In this document: piece after piece, positions 8,367-17,100 of the stretch
Position numbering within the stretch: the stretch's first letter is position 1
Layout of the letters: every line of letters begins with the position of its first letter
Assembly (NCBI GenBank): GCA_945861245.1
Contig: CAMAUE010000012.1
Span: 1-60,723 of the forward strand
Direction: 5' to 3'
From: Singulisphaera sp. GP187
Lineage (GTDB): Bacteria; Planctomycetota; Planctomycetia; Gemmatales; Gemmataceae
DNA length: 60,723 nucleotides
Program-made: the position numbers and the translations under genes
Notes under the pieces: generated by a model
What the model was told of the DNA's origin: nothing
What the model saw: only the letters and a program-made list of their open reading frames with translations
Databases searched by the model: none

Positions 8367-9071
8367 ATGGACGTAATCATGCAACAACCACTGAATCAAT
8401 CCTGCGAGCAACCGCAACGCCCCGTCGCCTCGTGCATCGCGGTTTTCGCCGGTTTCGTCGCGGCACTGATGCGCGTCATCCCGCATCCGCCGAACTTCTC
8501 CGGTGTCGGCGCGCTCGGCCTGTTCGGCGGGGCCAAGCTGAGCGGCTGGCAGGCGTATCTGTTTCCGCTCGGCATCATGGCGATCAGCGACCTCGGCCTA
8601 TGGGCGATTACCGGGCTGGATCCGCAATATTCACCCTGGCATGTCTCGCGGGCCTATGTTTATGCGTCGTTCATGGTCTATGTGCTGATTGGCCGTTGGC
8701 TGATTAGCGATAACGCCTCGCCGATGCGAATCGCATCGGCGGCGTTCCTGGGCGGTGTGCAGTTTTTCGTCCTCACCAATTTCTGTGCGTGGTTGTTCCA
8801 GCCGTATGAGGTTGGTGTGCTGCCCGAGTGGGCCTACTCGCGCGATCTCGCCGGGTTGACGAAGTGCTTCGCGATGGCGGTGCCGTTTGCTCCACAGGAC
8901 TCGGCTTTTATTCCGGCCCCGTTCGTGCTCGTTTCCAATTTCCCCGGCGGATTCCTGCTCTGGACCTGTATTGGCGACGTGCTGTTCACCGTTGCTTATG
9001 TAACTGTGTATTCTCGTTTGACCCAGCCGCATACGGACCAAACGCCCGCAGTCGCGCCGGCGGGACAGTGA
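8367..9071 (+). CDS. DUF6580-like integral membrane protein
   Basis: 234 residues with about five or six hydrophobic segments: VFAGFVAALMRVIPHPPNF, ALGLFGGAKLSGWQAYLFPL, the HVSRAYVYASFMVYVLIG region, a AAFLGGVQFFVLTNFCAWLF helix and a C-terminal GGFLLWTCIGDVLFTVAYVT helix. The P-P-NF-xxxGALGLFGGA and (T/S)NFxxW patterns match the family annotated as DUF6580 putative transport protein. Function unknown. An alternative start is the ATG at 8379. The gene lies between two palindromes and is probably its own transcription unit. Confidence 0.78.
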   Translation: MDVIMQQPLNQSCEQPQRPVASCIAVFAGFVAALMRVIPHPPNFSGVGALGLFGGAKLSGWQAYLFPLGIMAISDLGLWAITGLDPQYSPWHVSRAYVYASFMVYVLIGRWLISDNASPMRIASAAFLGGVQFFVLTNFCAWLFQPYEVGVLPEWAYSRDLAGLTKCFAMAVPFAPQDSAFIPAPFVLVSNFPGGFLLWTCIGDVLFTVAYVTVYSRLTQPHTDQTPAVAPAGQ

Positions 9072-9090
9072 CGATTTTTATTGGACGTAT

Positions 9091-9146
9091 TCCGCTTGCG
9101 GCTTAGCGCTCAGGTGGAATCTTGCGAGCGCTAAGCCGCAAGCGGA
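9091..9146. repeat. Intergenic palindrome, family A (complete)
   Basis: TCCGCTTGCGGCTTAGCGCT at 9091 pairs with AGCGCTAAGCCGCAAGCGGA ending at 9146; the spacer is about 15 bases. This is the commonest family in the window, with at least six complete copies and two solo arms. Confidence 0.95.
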
Positions 9147-9162
9147 AATCAAGGACCCTATC

Positions 9163-9450
9163 ATGAAATTCTCAGCCGTTATCGAATACTCGCAAGACAA
9201 AATCAAGATCGCCGAGGTGCGCCCCGCGCATCGCCAATATCTGGCGAGCCTGAAGGAGAAGGGCCAGCTCGCCATTTCCGGGCCTTTCACCGATGACTAC
9301 GGCGCGCTCATCGTCTACGAAGCGGCCACGAAGGAAGAAGCCGAGGCGTTCCTCAAGGCCGACCCGTTCAACGCCGCAGGCATCTTCATCAGCTACGTCA
9401 TTCGGCCATGGAACACCGTCATCGCCAATCGCGAACTGTTCCCGGCCTAA
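9163..9450 (+). CDS. YciI-family protein
   Basis: Small soluble protein of 95 residues of the YciI / ferredoxin-like dimeric family (PF03795). Visible features are the beta-strand KFSAVIEYSQDK, the conserved His of RPAHRQYL (about residue 23), GQLAISGPFTDD (35-46), and the Asp-Pro-Phe motif ADPFNAAGIF (about 65-74). Members are thought to be small-molecule enzymes or binding proteins but roles are mostly unknown. It is followed 12 bases later by the hydrolase gene, so the two are probably co-transcribed. Confidence 0.93.
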   Translation: MKFSAVIEYSQDKIKIAEVRPAHRQYLASLKEKGQLAISGPFTDDYGALIVYEAATKEEAEAFLKADPFNAAGIFISYVIRPWNTVIANRELFPA

Positions 9451-9462
9451 AGGTCGACGACC

Positions 9463-10335
9463 ATGTCGATCCCCATACAAACCCGCTTCGTCCAGGCCAA
9501 CGGTCTCACCTTCGAGGTCGATCAGTGCGGCGACGGCGACAAGCTCGCGCTCTGCCTGCACGGCTTCCCTGAATGCTCGTTCTCCTGGCGCTATCAACTG
9601 CCGCTCCTGGCCCGACTCGGCTATACCGCGTGGGCGCCGAACCTGCGCGGCTATGGCCACACGACTCGCCCACGATACGTCGGCGATTACGCGCTGTCGC
9701 ACCTCATCGCCGATGTCGCCGGTTTGATCGACGCCGCCGCCAAACGCTCGACGCTGCTAATCGGGCACGATTGGGGCGGCGCGATCGCCTGGAGTTTTGT
9801 ACTCGCGCCGTTGCGTCCAATCGAGCGCTTCATCGTGATGAACATGCCGCACCCAGCCAGGTTCGTCGCGGGGCTGCTTCGCTTGCCGCAGATGCTTCGC
9901 TCGTGGTATGTCTTTTTCTTTCAAATGCCGATCTTTCCCGAATGGTTCCTCACGGCAAACGGCGCGAAGGCGATCGGCGATGCATTCCTCAACACGGCCG
10001 TGGACAAGAGCCGATTTCCCGAAGCGGTGCTCGATGTCTATCGCCGACAAGCATTGCAACCCGGCGCGATGACAGCGATGCTGAACTACTATCGCGCCCT
10101 GTTCCGCGCCTGGCCCCGCGCGAAGCAGATGCAACGATTCGAGGCCAACCCGTTCGAAACGCCGACGCTGATGATCTGGGGCGAACGCGACGCGGCCCTC
10201 GGCAAGGAGCTAACGCTCGGCACCGACAAACTCGTGCGTGACCTGACGTTGCACTACCTCCCGAACGCCTCGCACTGGGTCCAGCAGGACGCGCCCGACA
10301 CCGTCAACGCGATAATCGAGGAATGGCTAAAATGA
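9463..10335 (+). CDS. Alpha/beta hydrolase, epoxide-hydrolase-like
   Basis: Soluble 290-residue alpha/beta-fold hydrolase. The nucleophile motif is GHDWGG (about 104-109), with Asp as nucleophile, as in epoxide hydrolases and haloalkane dehalogenases rather than Ser esterases. The oxyanion-hole segment LHGFPE (about 31-36) and the acid/base His in NASHWVQQDAP near residue 272 complete the active site, and a helical cap spans about 130-215. It starts 12 bases after the YciI gene and its stop overlaps the start of the methyltransferase gene by 4 bases (ATGA). Epoxide substrate is inferred, not shown. Confidence 0.9.
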   Translation: MSIPIQTRFVQANGLTFEVDQCGDGDKLALCLHGFPECSFSWRYQLPLLARLGYTAWAPNLRGYGHTTRPRYVGDYALSHLIADVAGLIDAAAKRSTLLIGHDWGGAIAWSFVLAPLRPIERFIVMNMPHPARFVAGLLRLPQMLRSWYVFFFQMPIFPEWFLTANGAKAIGDAFLNTAVDKSRFPEAVLDVYRRQALQPGAMTAMLNYYRALFRAWPRAKQMQRFEANPFETPTLMIWGERDAALGKELTLGTDKLVRDLTLHYLPNASHWVQQDAPDTVNAIIEEWLK

Positions 10336-11360
10336 AACCAACGACCGACCCGACGCCGATCTTTGAACTCTTCCGCGGCTCCTACGCCACGGAACTTCTG
10401 ACGGCGGCAGTCGCGCACTTCAACCTGTTCGGCCGACTCGCCACGCAACCGCTGTCGCCCGGAGAAATCGGTACGGCTCTCGGCTTGGCGGAGCGTCCCG
10501 TCGTCGTCCTGCTCACCGCGCTGCGAGCCTTCGGCCTGCTGGAAACCGACGCCCAAGGCCGACTGCGGCCCACGCCTTTGGCCAGCGAGCATCTCCTGCC
10601 CGGCGCCACATTTGACGTCGGCGATTACGTCGGCTTGGCGGCGAACAGTCCCGGCGTGCTGGAGATGGTCGAACGCCTCCGCACCAACCGCCCCGCCGAA
10701 CACGCCAGCGGCGTCGCCTTCATCTATCGCGAAGGCGCGCGCTCGGCCATGGAAAACGAAGCCGCCGCCAAGCACTTCACCCTCGCACTCGCCGGCCGCG
10801 CCAAGAACGTCGCCCCGGTCCTCGCCGAGAAGGTCGCGCTTGCCGACGCGAATCTGTTGCTCGATGTCGCGGGTGGCACGGGCATCTACAGCATCGCGCT
10901 CCTTCTCAAGAATCCACGCTTGCGGGCCATCGTGCTCGATCGGCCCGAGGTCCTCAAAGTCGCCGGCGAGATGGCGGCCACGTTTGGCGTCGCCGATCGC
11001 TTAACGCTCCACGCCGGTGATATGTTTCAGGACGTTCTGCCAGAGGCCGACGTCGTGCTGCTGTCCAACGTCCTCCACGATTGGGATGTGCCCGACTGCC
11101 AAACGCTGCTCGCCCGCTGCGCCACAGCACTCCCGCCCGGCGGTCGGCTGCTGATCCACGACGTGCTGCTGAACGACGCCCACGACGGCCCTTTGGCGAT
11201 GGCCCTTTACTCCGCCGCACTCTTCACATTAACCGAAGGCCGACTCTACAGCGCCTCCGAATACCAAGGCTGGCTGCGTGAAGTCGGCGTGGAACCCGTA
11301 AGCGTCACGCCAACGCTGGTCCATTGCAGCGTGCTCGAAGGACGGAAAACGGCAGGATAA
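10332..11360 (+). CDS. SAM-dependent O-methyltransferase (PF00891 type)
   Basis: 342-residue small-molecule methyltransferase of the plant OMT / hydroxyneurosporene methyltransferase type. The N-terminal winged-helix dimerisation domain spans about 1-90 (FNLFGRLATQPLSPGEIGTA with LGLAERPVVVLLTALRAFGL). The SAM-binding loop is LLDVAGGTG (about 178-186), and VLLSNVLHDW (about 242-251) carries the His often acting as base. ATG 10332 overlaps the upstream TGA as ATGA, so translation is probably coupled; an ATG at 10323 is possible. The substrate is unknown. Confidence 0.9.
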   Translation: MKPTTDPTPIFELFRGSYATELLTAAVAHFNLFGRLATQPLSPGEIGTALGLAERPVVVLLTALRAFGLLETDAQGRLRPTPLASEHLLPGATFDVGDYVGLAANSPGVLEMVERLRTNRPAEHASGVAFIYREGARSAMENEAAAKHFTLALAGRAKNVAPVLAEKVALADANLLLDVAGGTGIYSIALLLKNPRLRAIVLDRPEVLKVAGEMAATFGVADRLTLHAGDMFQDVLPEADVVLLSNVLHDWDVPDCQTLLARCATALPPGGRLLIHDVLLNDAHDGPLAMALYSAALFTLTEGRLYSASEYQGWLREVGVEPVSVTPTLVHCSVLEGRKTAG

Positions 11361-11450
11361 ACAACCAAGCCTCATCATGAGCGAAACGATTGGTGGGGGT
11401 ATCGGCCAACAGCAGATAGCCAAGCGCTCGGGTTGGCCAGGCCAGAAGTG

Positions 11451-12398
11451 CTACCCTCTTCCTGGGGTTTGAAGGCGGTCTGCACCGATTTGCGTGGACA
11501 GCGTTTCGATTCGGGCGCTCGATAAGCGAGCCGGCAGCAGTTGGCCGGCGTTGTCGGCGGCGGCGGCAATGCCAAGGCGAACGGCGCTCGTTAGCGGCTC
11601 GCCTCGACTTAACGCTGTCACGATGCCCGCCGTCAGGCAATCGCCGCAACCGATCGGGTTCACAATGCTGCTCAATCGCGGCGGCATCAATCGCCAAGTT
11701 TCTCCGCCTTCCATCATCAGCACCGGGCCGGGACCGTTCGTGACGACGACACTGCCCGCGCCTCGCTCAATCAACTCGCGCATTGCGGCGAGAATCGCTG
11801 ATTCGTCGGGCAAGGACCGCTTTACCGTCATCGCCAGCTCTTCGCGATTCGGCTTGACGACGCGCGGCTTGTGTTCGAGCGTCGCCAGCAGTTCCGGGCC
11901 ACGCACATCGAGCACGGCTGGGCATTGCACGGATGTCAGCAGGTCGCGGTAGAACGTCGTCGGCACTCCCATAGGAAGCGAACCGGTCAGCACGATGAAT
12001 TTGGCTTTATGCGCGAGCGCGATGAATTCGCGCATGAAAGCGAGCAGCACATCGTCGGGCAGCGGCGGGGCGTTTTCGACAAGCTCGGTCGCATTGCCGG
12101 TCGCGTCGTCGAGAACCGTCGTGCAGACGCGCGAGGGGGAAGGCGTGCCAGCGGCGATCCAGGTGGTCGGGACATTCAGCGCTGCCAATTCCTCGCGCAT
12201 CGCCTGGCCCGTCCAGCCGCCGGCCGGCGACAACAGATGCACCGGTCCGCCGAGCCCGGCAACAGCGAGCGCCGTGTTGATCGCTTTGCCCGATGCGCAC
12301 CAGTGCGCCTCCAGGGCGCGATTGACGGCACCGGGCTTCACCTCGGCAAAGCGCAGGATCTGTTGCCAGGCGGGAGTTAGTCCGGCTACGAGAATCAC
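11451..12398 (-). CDS. PfkB-family sugar kinase (1-phosphofructokinase-like)
   Basis: 315-residue ribokinase-fold kinase of the 1-phosphofructokinase / tagatose-6-phosphate kinase subgroup. The substrate-side motif is SGKAINTALAVAGLGG (about 36-51), where the usual GGK is SGK. The ATP-site motif is NPIGCGDCLTAG (about 246-257), whose Asp is the catalytic base. GTG 12398 is chosen because GTGA overlaps the stop of the dehydrogenase gene by 4 bases, suggesting coupled translation, and because the family N-terminus (VILVAGLTPAW) begins there. The kinase and dehydrogenase may act on the same sugar or triose pathway, but this is inference. Confidence 0.88.
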   Translation of the reverse strand: MILVAGLTPAWQQILRFAEVKPGAVNRALEAHWCASGKAINTALAVAGLGGPVHLLSPAGGWTGQAMREELAALNVPTTWIAAGTPSPSRVCTTVLDDATGNATELVENAPPLPDDVLLAFMREFIALAHKAKFIVLTGSLPMGVPTTFYRDLLTSVQCPAVLDVRGPELLATLEHKPRVVKPNREELAMTVKRSLPDESAILAAMRELIERGAGSVVVTNGPGPVLMMEGGETWRLMPPRLSSIVNPIGCGDCLTAGIVTALSRGEPLTSAVRLGIAAAADNAGQLLPARLSSARIETLSTQIGADRLQTPGRG

Positions 12399-13570
12399 AG
12401 CATCGCCTCCAAGATTGTGTGTAGTTCGGCATCGTTGAGTTGGCATGGGTTGCCGTTCATGCTGTTGCCTCGCGAACCGGCGACGAGATCGCCGAGTTGC
12501 TCGGGTCTGACGCCGACCTGCTGCAATCGCGTCGGCACGTTCAAATCATGGCAGAGCGAATGGATCTCACGGATCAGGGCATCGGCGGCCTCAGTGTCGG
12601 AGCGAAGCGCAGGAGGCAGGGCGGCGCGAGCGAGTTCGGCGAGCGGTTTCTCGGCAATCGCGCGATTGACACGCAGCGCCACCGGCAGCATCATCGCACA
12701 GGCCAGACCGTGTGGCACGTCAGCGAAGACGCCGAGCGCGGCAGCGACACCATGCGCGAAGCCGAGTCCCGAGTTCGCCAGGGCCATGCCACTGAGCAGC
12801 GCGGCATGTGCCATCGCTTCACGAGCCAGGCGCGAGGCGCCATCACGCACCGCCGTGCGAATCCATGGCAACGCCAGAGTCAGGCCGTGCATCGCGAGCG
12901 CTTGCGGGATCGGTTTGGCGTTCTTGCTGATGTAGCTCTCGATAAGCTGCGTGATCGCATCCATGCCGGTCCACGCGGTCGTCTCTGGGGGCACGCTGAC
13001 GGCCAACTCGGGATCGACGAGCACAATGCGTGGGACCATCATCGGCGAGCGGATGCTCTTCTTGACGGGCGGGCTAGCGACGGAAATGACGGCGTTCTTC
13101 GTCGCCTCCGTACCCGTGCCGCCGGTCGTCGGCATGGCCAGCATCGGCAACGGCGGCGTGGTGATTTGCAGGCCCAAGCCGACGCCTTCGAGAAAATCGC
13201 GAACGCTGTTGCCATGCGCATTCGTCGCCATCGCGGCGGCGGCTTTCGCCAGGTCGATTGAAGCCCCGCCGCCGATCGCGACGAGAAGGTCGCCCGCGCC
13301 AGCATTTTTCGCGCGGAGATACGCCGTCACGCTGTCCACGTCGGCGATTGTCGGTTCGCGCGACAGGGTCGGCAGCAGTTCGGTGGCGATGCCGGCGTCG
13401 CTCAAGCGTTGGCGCAACTCCGCCCACGATCCGTTGCGTTCGAGCGTGCGCGAACCGAGCACGACGAAGGCGCGCTGGCCCAGCGTCTTGGCGAGATCGC
13501 CGAGTTCACGTCGTCGGCCCCAACCGAAGACGATGCGCTGCGGCGACAAGAATTCGTAGTCGAGGGTCAT
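12395..13570 (-). CDS. Iron-containing alcohol dehydrogenase
   Basis: 391-residue group-III (Fe-dependent) alcohol dehydrogenase, NAD(P)-linked. The dinucleotide site is GGGASIDLAKA (about 101-111), followed by PTTGGTGTE (about 149-157). Likely metal ligands are Asp in TGMDAITQLIE (about 201-211) and the His residues of FAHGVAAA (about 271-278) and DVPHGLACA (about 285-293). Start ATG 13570. It is first in a two-gene unit with the PfkB kinase. The alcohol or aldehyde substrate is unknown. Confidence 0.93.
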   Translation of the reverse strand: MTLDYEFLSPQRIVFGWGRRRELGDLAKTLGQRAFVVLGSRTLERNGSWAELRQRLSDAGIATELLPTLSREPTIADVDSVTAYLRAKNAGAGDLLVAIGGGASIDLAKAAAAMATNAHGNSVRDFLEGVGLGLQITTPPLPMLAMPTTGGTGTEATKNAVISVASPPVKKSIRSPMMVPRIVLVDPELAVSVPPETTAWTGMDAITQLIESYISKNAKPIPQALAMHGLTLALPWIRTAVRDGASRLAREAMAHAALLSGMALANSGLGFAHGVAAALGVFADVPHGLACAMMLPVALRVNRAIAEKPLAELARAALPPALRSDTEAADALIREIHSLCHDLNVPTRLQQVGVRPEQLGDLVAGSRGNSMNGNPCQLNDAELHTILEAML

Positions 13571-13582
13571 GTGGTTTGAATC

Positions 13583-13600
13583 TTCCGCTTGCGGCTTGGC
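13583..13600. repeat. Solo left arm of family-A palindrome
   Basis: TCCGCTTGCGGCTTGGCG is the left arm of the family-A element with one change (GG for AG). No right arm follows. It lies just upstream of the alcohol dehydrogenase start. Confidence 0.65.
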
Positions 13601-13632
13601 GTTTGGGGCATCCCTTGTTTACGCTACGTGCA

Positions 13633-14061
13633 TTATACTTTGATCCCCACGTCGTCGGACCCGGCGGGCGGTTGTGGCTTCCTCGGCCTTCGCTCCCAAT
13701 CATCGTCGTCTTCATAGCGCGATCTCGGCGTCAACGGCGGGTACGGGCGGGTCGGCTCGTTGCGCCCGGCGAAGGCGGCGAGCAACAGCATCGCGTTGGC
13801 TATCAAGTTTATGAATCCCAAGCCGAAGATTACGTAGTTGAAAATCTCGCGATCATTGGCGACCTGAAACCAGAACATGATGAACAGGACACGCGCGCAG
13901 GTCACGACGAAATGGATCGTGCATGCCAGCGCGACCAATCGGCAGGCGCTCGGGCAACGCCGCCAATAGACCAACGCGAGAATGAACCCCGCGGCATACA
14001 GCAACGCGAACAAGCCGGGCAGGCCGTAATACGTCGCCATTGCGTCGATACCCATCGCCAT
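13633..14061 (-). CDS. Small membrane protein of unknown function
   Basis: 142 residues. Three hydrophobic segments are seen: about 13-33 (GLPGLFALLYAAGFILALVY), 41-63 (CRLVALACTIHFVVTCARVLF) and 73-96 (IFNYVIFGLGFINLIANAMLLL). The C-terminal 40 residues are polar, with Pro and an acidic-basic stretch (YEDDDDWERRPRKPQPP), probably a disordered cytoplasmic tail. No family was recognised. ATGs at 14061 and 14055 are both possible starts. It lies between two palindromes or palindrome arms. Confidence 0.75.
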   Translation of the reverse strand: MAMGIDAMATYYGLPGLFALLYAAGFILALVYWRRCPSACRLVALACTIHFVVTCARVLFIMFWFQVANDREIFNYVIFGLGFINLIANAMLLLAAFAGRNEPTRPYPPLTPRSRYEDDDDWERRPRKPQPPAGSDDVGIKV

Positions 14062-14085
14062 GTGTGGCCTCTGTTTGGTTGTTTT

Positions 14086-14129
14086 CGTTTAGGGCCTACG
14101 CCCGCGTCGCATTGAGCGGGCGCTAAACG
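14086..14129. repeat. Imperfect palindrome, related to family A/B
   Basis: CGTTTAGGGCCTACGCCCGC (left) pairs imperfectly with GAGCGGGCGCTAAACG (right). The outer CGTTTAG/CTAAACG ends are shared with the short family-A variants. It lies just downstream of the large propeller gene, which ends at 14139. Confidence 0.65.
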
Positions 14130-14138
14130 TGGAACGTA

Positions 14139-17100
14139 TCACGGCTCAGTGCCTTTCAGCCAACGGCGGATCGCGTGTTCCTCCTCGGCTTCATCGACGG
14201 CACGGTCAAGCCCGGGCAGGCGTGGGTCGCCTTCTATCGTCACGACGCGAGCAAGCTCCACACCGTCGGCGTCGAGAATGAGACGATACTTGCCCGCGCC
14301 GACGAAGGGAGCGTTCGGTCCTGCGAGCTGGCCTTTGCCGATCTTGCCTTTCCCGACTTTCTTTCCACCTGGCGGTATTTTCTTACTGGTTCCCGTGGAA
14401 AGATCCCAGGTGATGCGATGCAAGCCTGCTGCGGATTCCTTGGCGAGATCGTACTCACGCAATGTCGTGCCTTCGACGTCCACGATCCGCAGTGAGAGTT
14501 TCTCGACTTTGCTCGGCAGGCTAAAGTCGATGGCGACGGTTCGCTGCGGATTCTGTCCAGCGAAAGCGCGGGTTCCCGTGCGGAACATGCCTTCGCGCGT
14601 TGTGTCGAGTTGCCAAAGCGTCAACGGCGTCGGCGTGTAGAGGGCGATCAATTCCGTGAAGTGCGTCTTCTTCATCTGCCTCAACGTCGTGACGTCGAGC
14701 ACCCAGATGCTTCGCCCATGCGTACCAACCACGATCTCCGGAGCCGTGCCGGCCTGGGCGATTTCGTGAATCGCGACCGTCGGTAGCGTGCTGCCGTTAA
14801 GAGATATCCACGATTGACCGCGATCGATCGAACCGAACAGCGAGAACTCCGTTCCCAGGTAAAGCAGATCGGGATTGACGCGATCTTCACGCAAGACGCG
14901 CGTTGAGCCGCCTGGTAGATTGGCACGCAACGAACGCCAGGTTTGGCCGAAATCCTCGGTGACGAAGACATACGGCTCATCGTCGTCCGAGCGATGTCCG
15001 TCGAAGACGACATAGCATCGGCCCGCGACACTGCGCGACGGTTCGATGCTGGAGACCCAGCGTGGTCCGGGCAGGCCGGCGGGTTTGAATTTGTCGGTTA
15101 CGTTCGTCCATTTCTTGCCGCCGTCGCGCGTCACTTGGACGGCGCCGTCATCCGTGCCGACCCAGAGAATATCGGGATCTTTGGGTGATTCCTCGATCGC
15201 TGTTGCGCTGCCGCGTTTGGTGAGCGTGATTTCCGGCGAGATCGCTTGGAGGTCGGCGCCCTGTTTGACGGAACGGAAGACGTAGTTACCCGCGCAGTAG
15301 AAGATATGCGGGTTATGATGCGACAGGATGAATGGCGTGCACCAGTTGAAGCGAAGCGTGCTGAGGTTTGGTTGGGCCTTGGGTCGAATCAACCAGCTTT
15401 GGCCGGTGCGAAGGTTGCGTCGCATCATCATGCCATCTTGGCTTTCGCCATAGACGAGATCGGGATCGGTGGGATCGACTCGGCAAACGAAGCCGTCGCC
15501 GCCGTTGATGAAGCGCACGTCGGAGTTGGCGACGCCGCTGGGCCGCAGCGTGTTTGAAGGCCCGCCCCAGGTCCCGTTGTCTTGCAGGCCGCCGTAGACG
15601 TTGTACGGTTTACGATTGTCCACAGTGATGTGATAGTATTGGCCAAGTGCGAAGTGGTTGAGATGCTCCCAATTGGCGGCGCGGTCGTGGGTGACGTAGA
15701 ACCCGCCGTCGGTGCCGATGATTATATTGCGGCTATCTCTGGGATTGATCCAAAGATCGTGATGGTCGGCATGCAGGCCTTTGTTGATGCCTTTGGCGTC
15801 GAAGTTTTTGCCACCGTCGGTCGAGCGATAAAAGTAGATGCCGAGAAAGTAGACGGTTTTCTCGTCACTGGGATCGGATTTGACGACGGAGAAATAGAAG
15901 GGCCGTTCGTTGATGCTGTTGACGCGGGTCCAGGAATCGCCGCCGTCGGTTGATTTGTAGACGCCGCCGGTGTCGTTGCCGGCGGTGCCTTGCTTGTCTT
16001 GAATGTTTTCGACTTGGCCACCGAGTCTGCCGGCGTAGGGGCGTTCGGTCGTGCCGGTGGACATCGGATCGAGGGTGATCTGCACGTCCTTTTTGTCGTT
16101 GCTTCGCTGGTAGGTGAGCGTGACTTTCTCGCCGGCCTTCTTGAGAAAAATCACTTTGAAGAGGACACGTGGGTTGTCGATTTTCATGCCGTCAATGGCC
16201 AGCAGTCGATCGCCGGCCTTGATGCCGATTTGCTCGGCGGGACTGTTGTCGAAAACCTTGCTGACGACGACGCCCTTGTCCGAGTCATCGACGGCCAGGC
16301 CGAGCGTACCGCGTTGATTCGGATCGACGGGGCGTGCAGCGAGGGTCAACTCGGCTTCGCGTTTTTCGCCGTCGCGTTGGTAGGCGACCTTCAGCTTGTC
16401 ACCGCCGATCTTGCCTTGGAGCAGGAGCGTCATCCCGCTGATATTCTTCAACGCTTTGCCATCGAGCGAGAGCAAGAGATCGCCCTTGGCCAGACCAGAC
16501 TTTTGCGCGGGCCCGTCCAGCGAAACGGCAGAGACGACGACACCCTTCGCGGTGTCTTGCGGTGTGATGCCGAGCACGACTTTCGCGGGAGGAACGCCCT
16601 TGCCGGCGTGTTCGGAATCGATGATGGCATAGAGCAGCTTGGGGTTCTTTTGATGCCAATCGAGTCCGATGCGTCCGAGGTTGCCTTTGGGGATGCCTTT
16701 GGTGATTGGGGTCCAGGACTTTCCGCCATCGATCGTTTTGAACATGCCGCTGCCGGGGCCATGCAGCTTCACCGGCGAATAGACATCGCCGCCGGGCGGG
16801 TTCTTGGCGTCGCCGCGAAACGAATCGAAGGCGTCACGCTGGCGTTCCCAGGTGGCGATGATGAGCGTGTCAGGATCGGCGGGGTTCATGATGACGTCCA
16901 TGACGCCGGTCTTGTCGTTGACGTAGTGAATCTTCTGCCAGGTCTTGCCGGCGTCGATCGTTTTGAACAAGCCTCGCTCTTCGTTCGGGCCGTACAGGCG
17001 ACCGAGCACGCCGACGTAAACGATGTCGGGGTTCTTCGGATGGATGACGATTCGGCTAATCTGATACGATTTCGTCAGGCCCTTGTTCTTCCACGATTTT

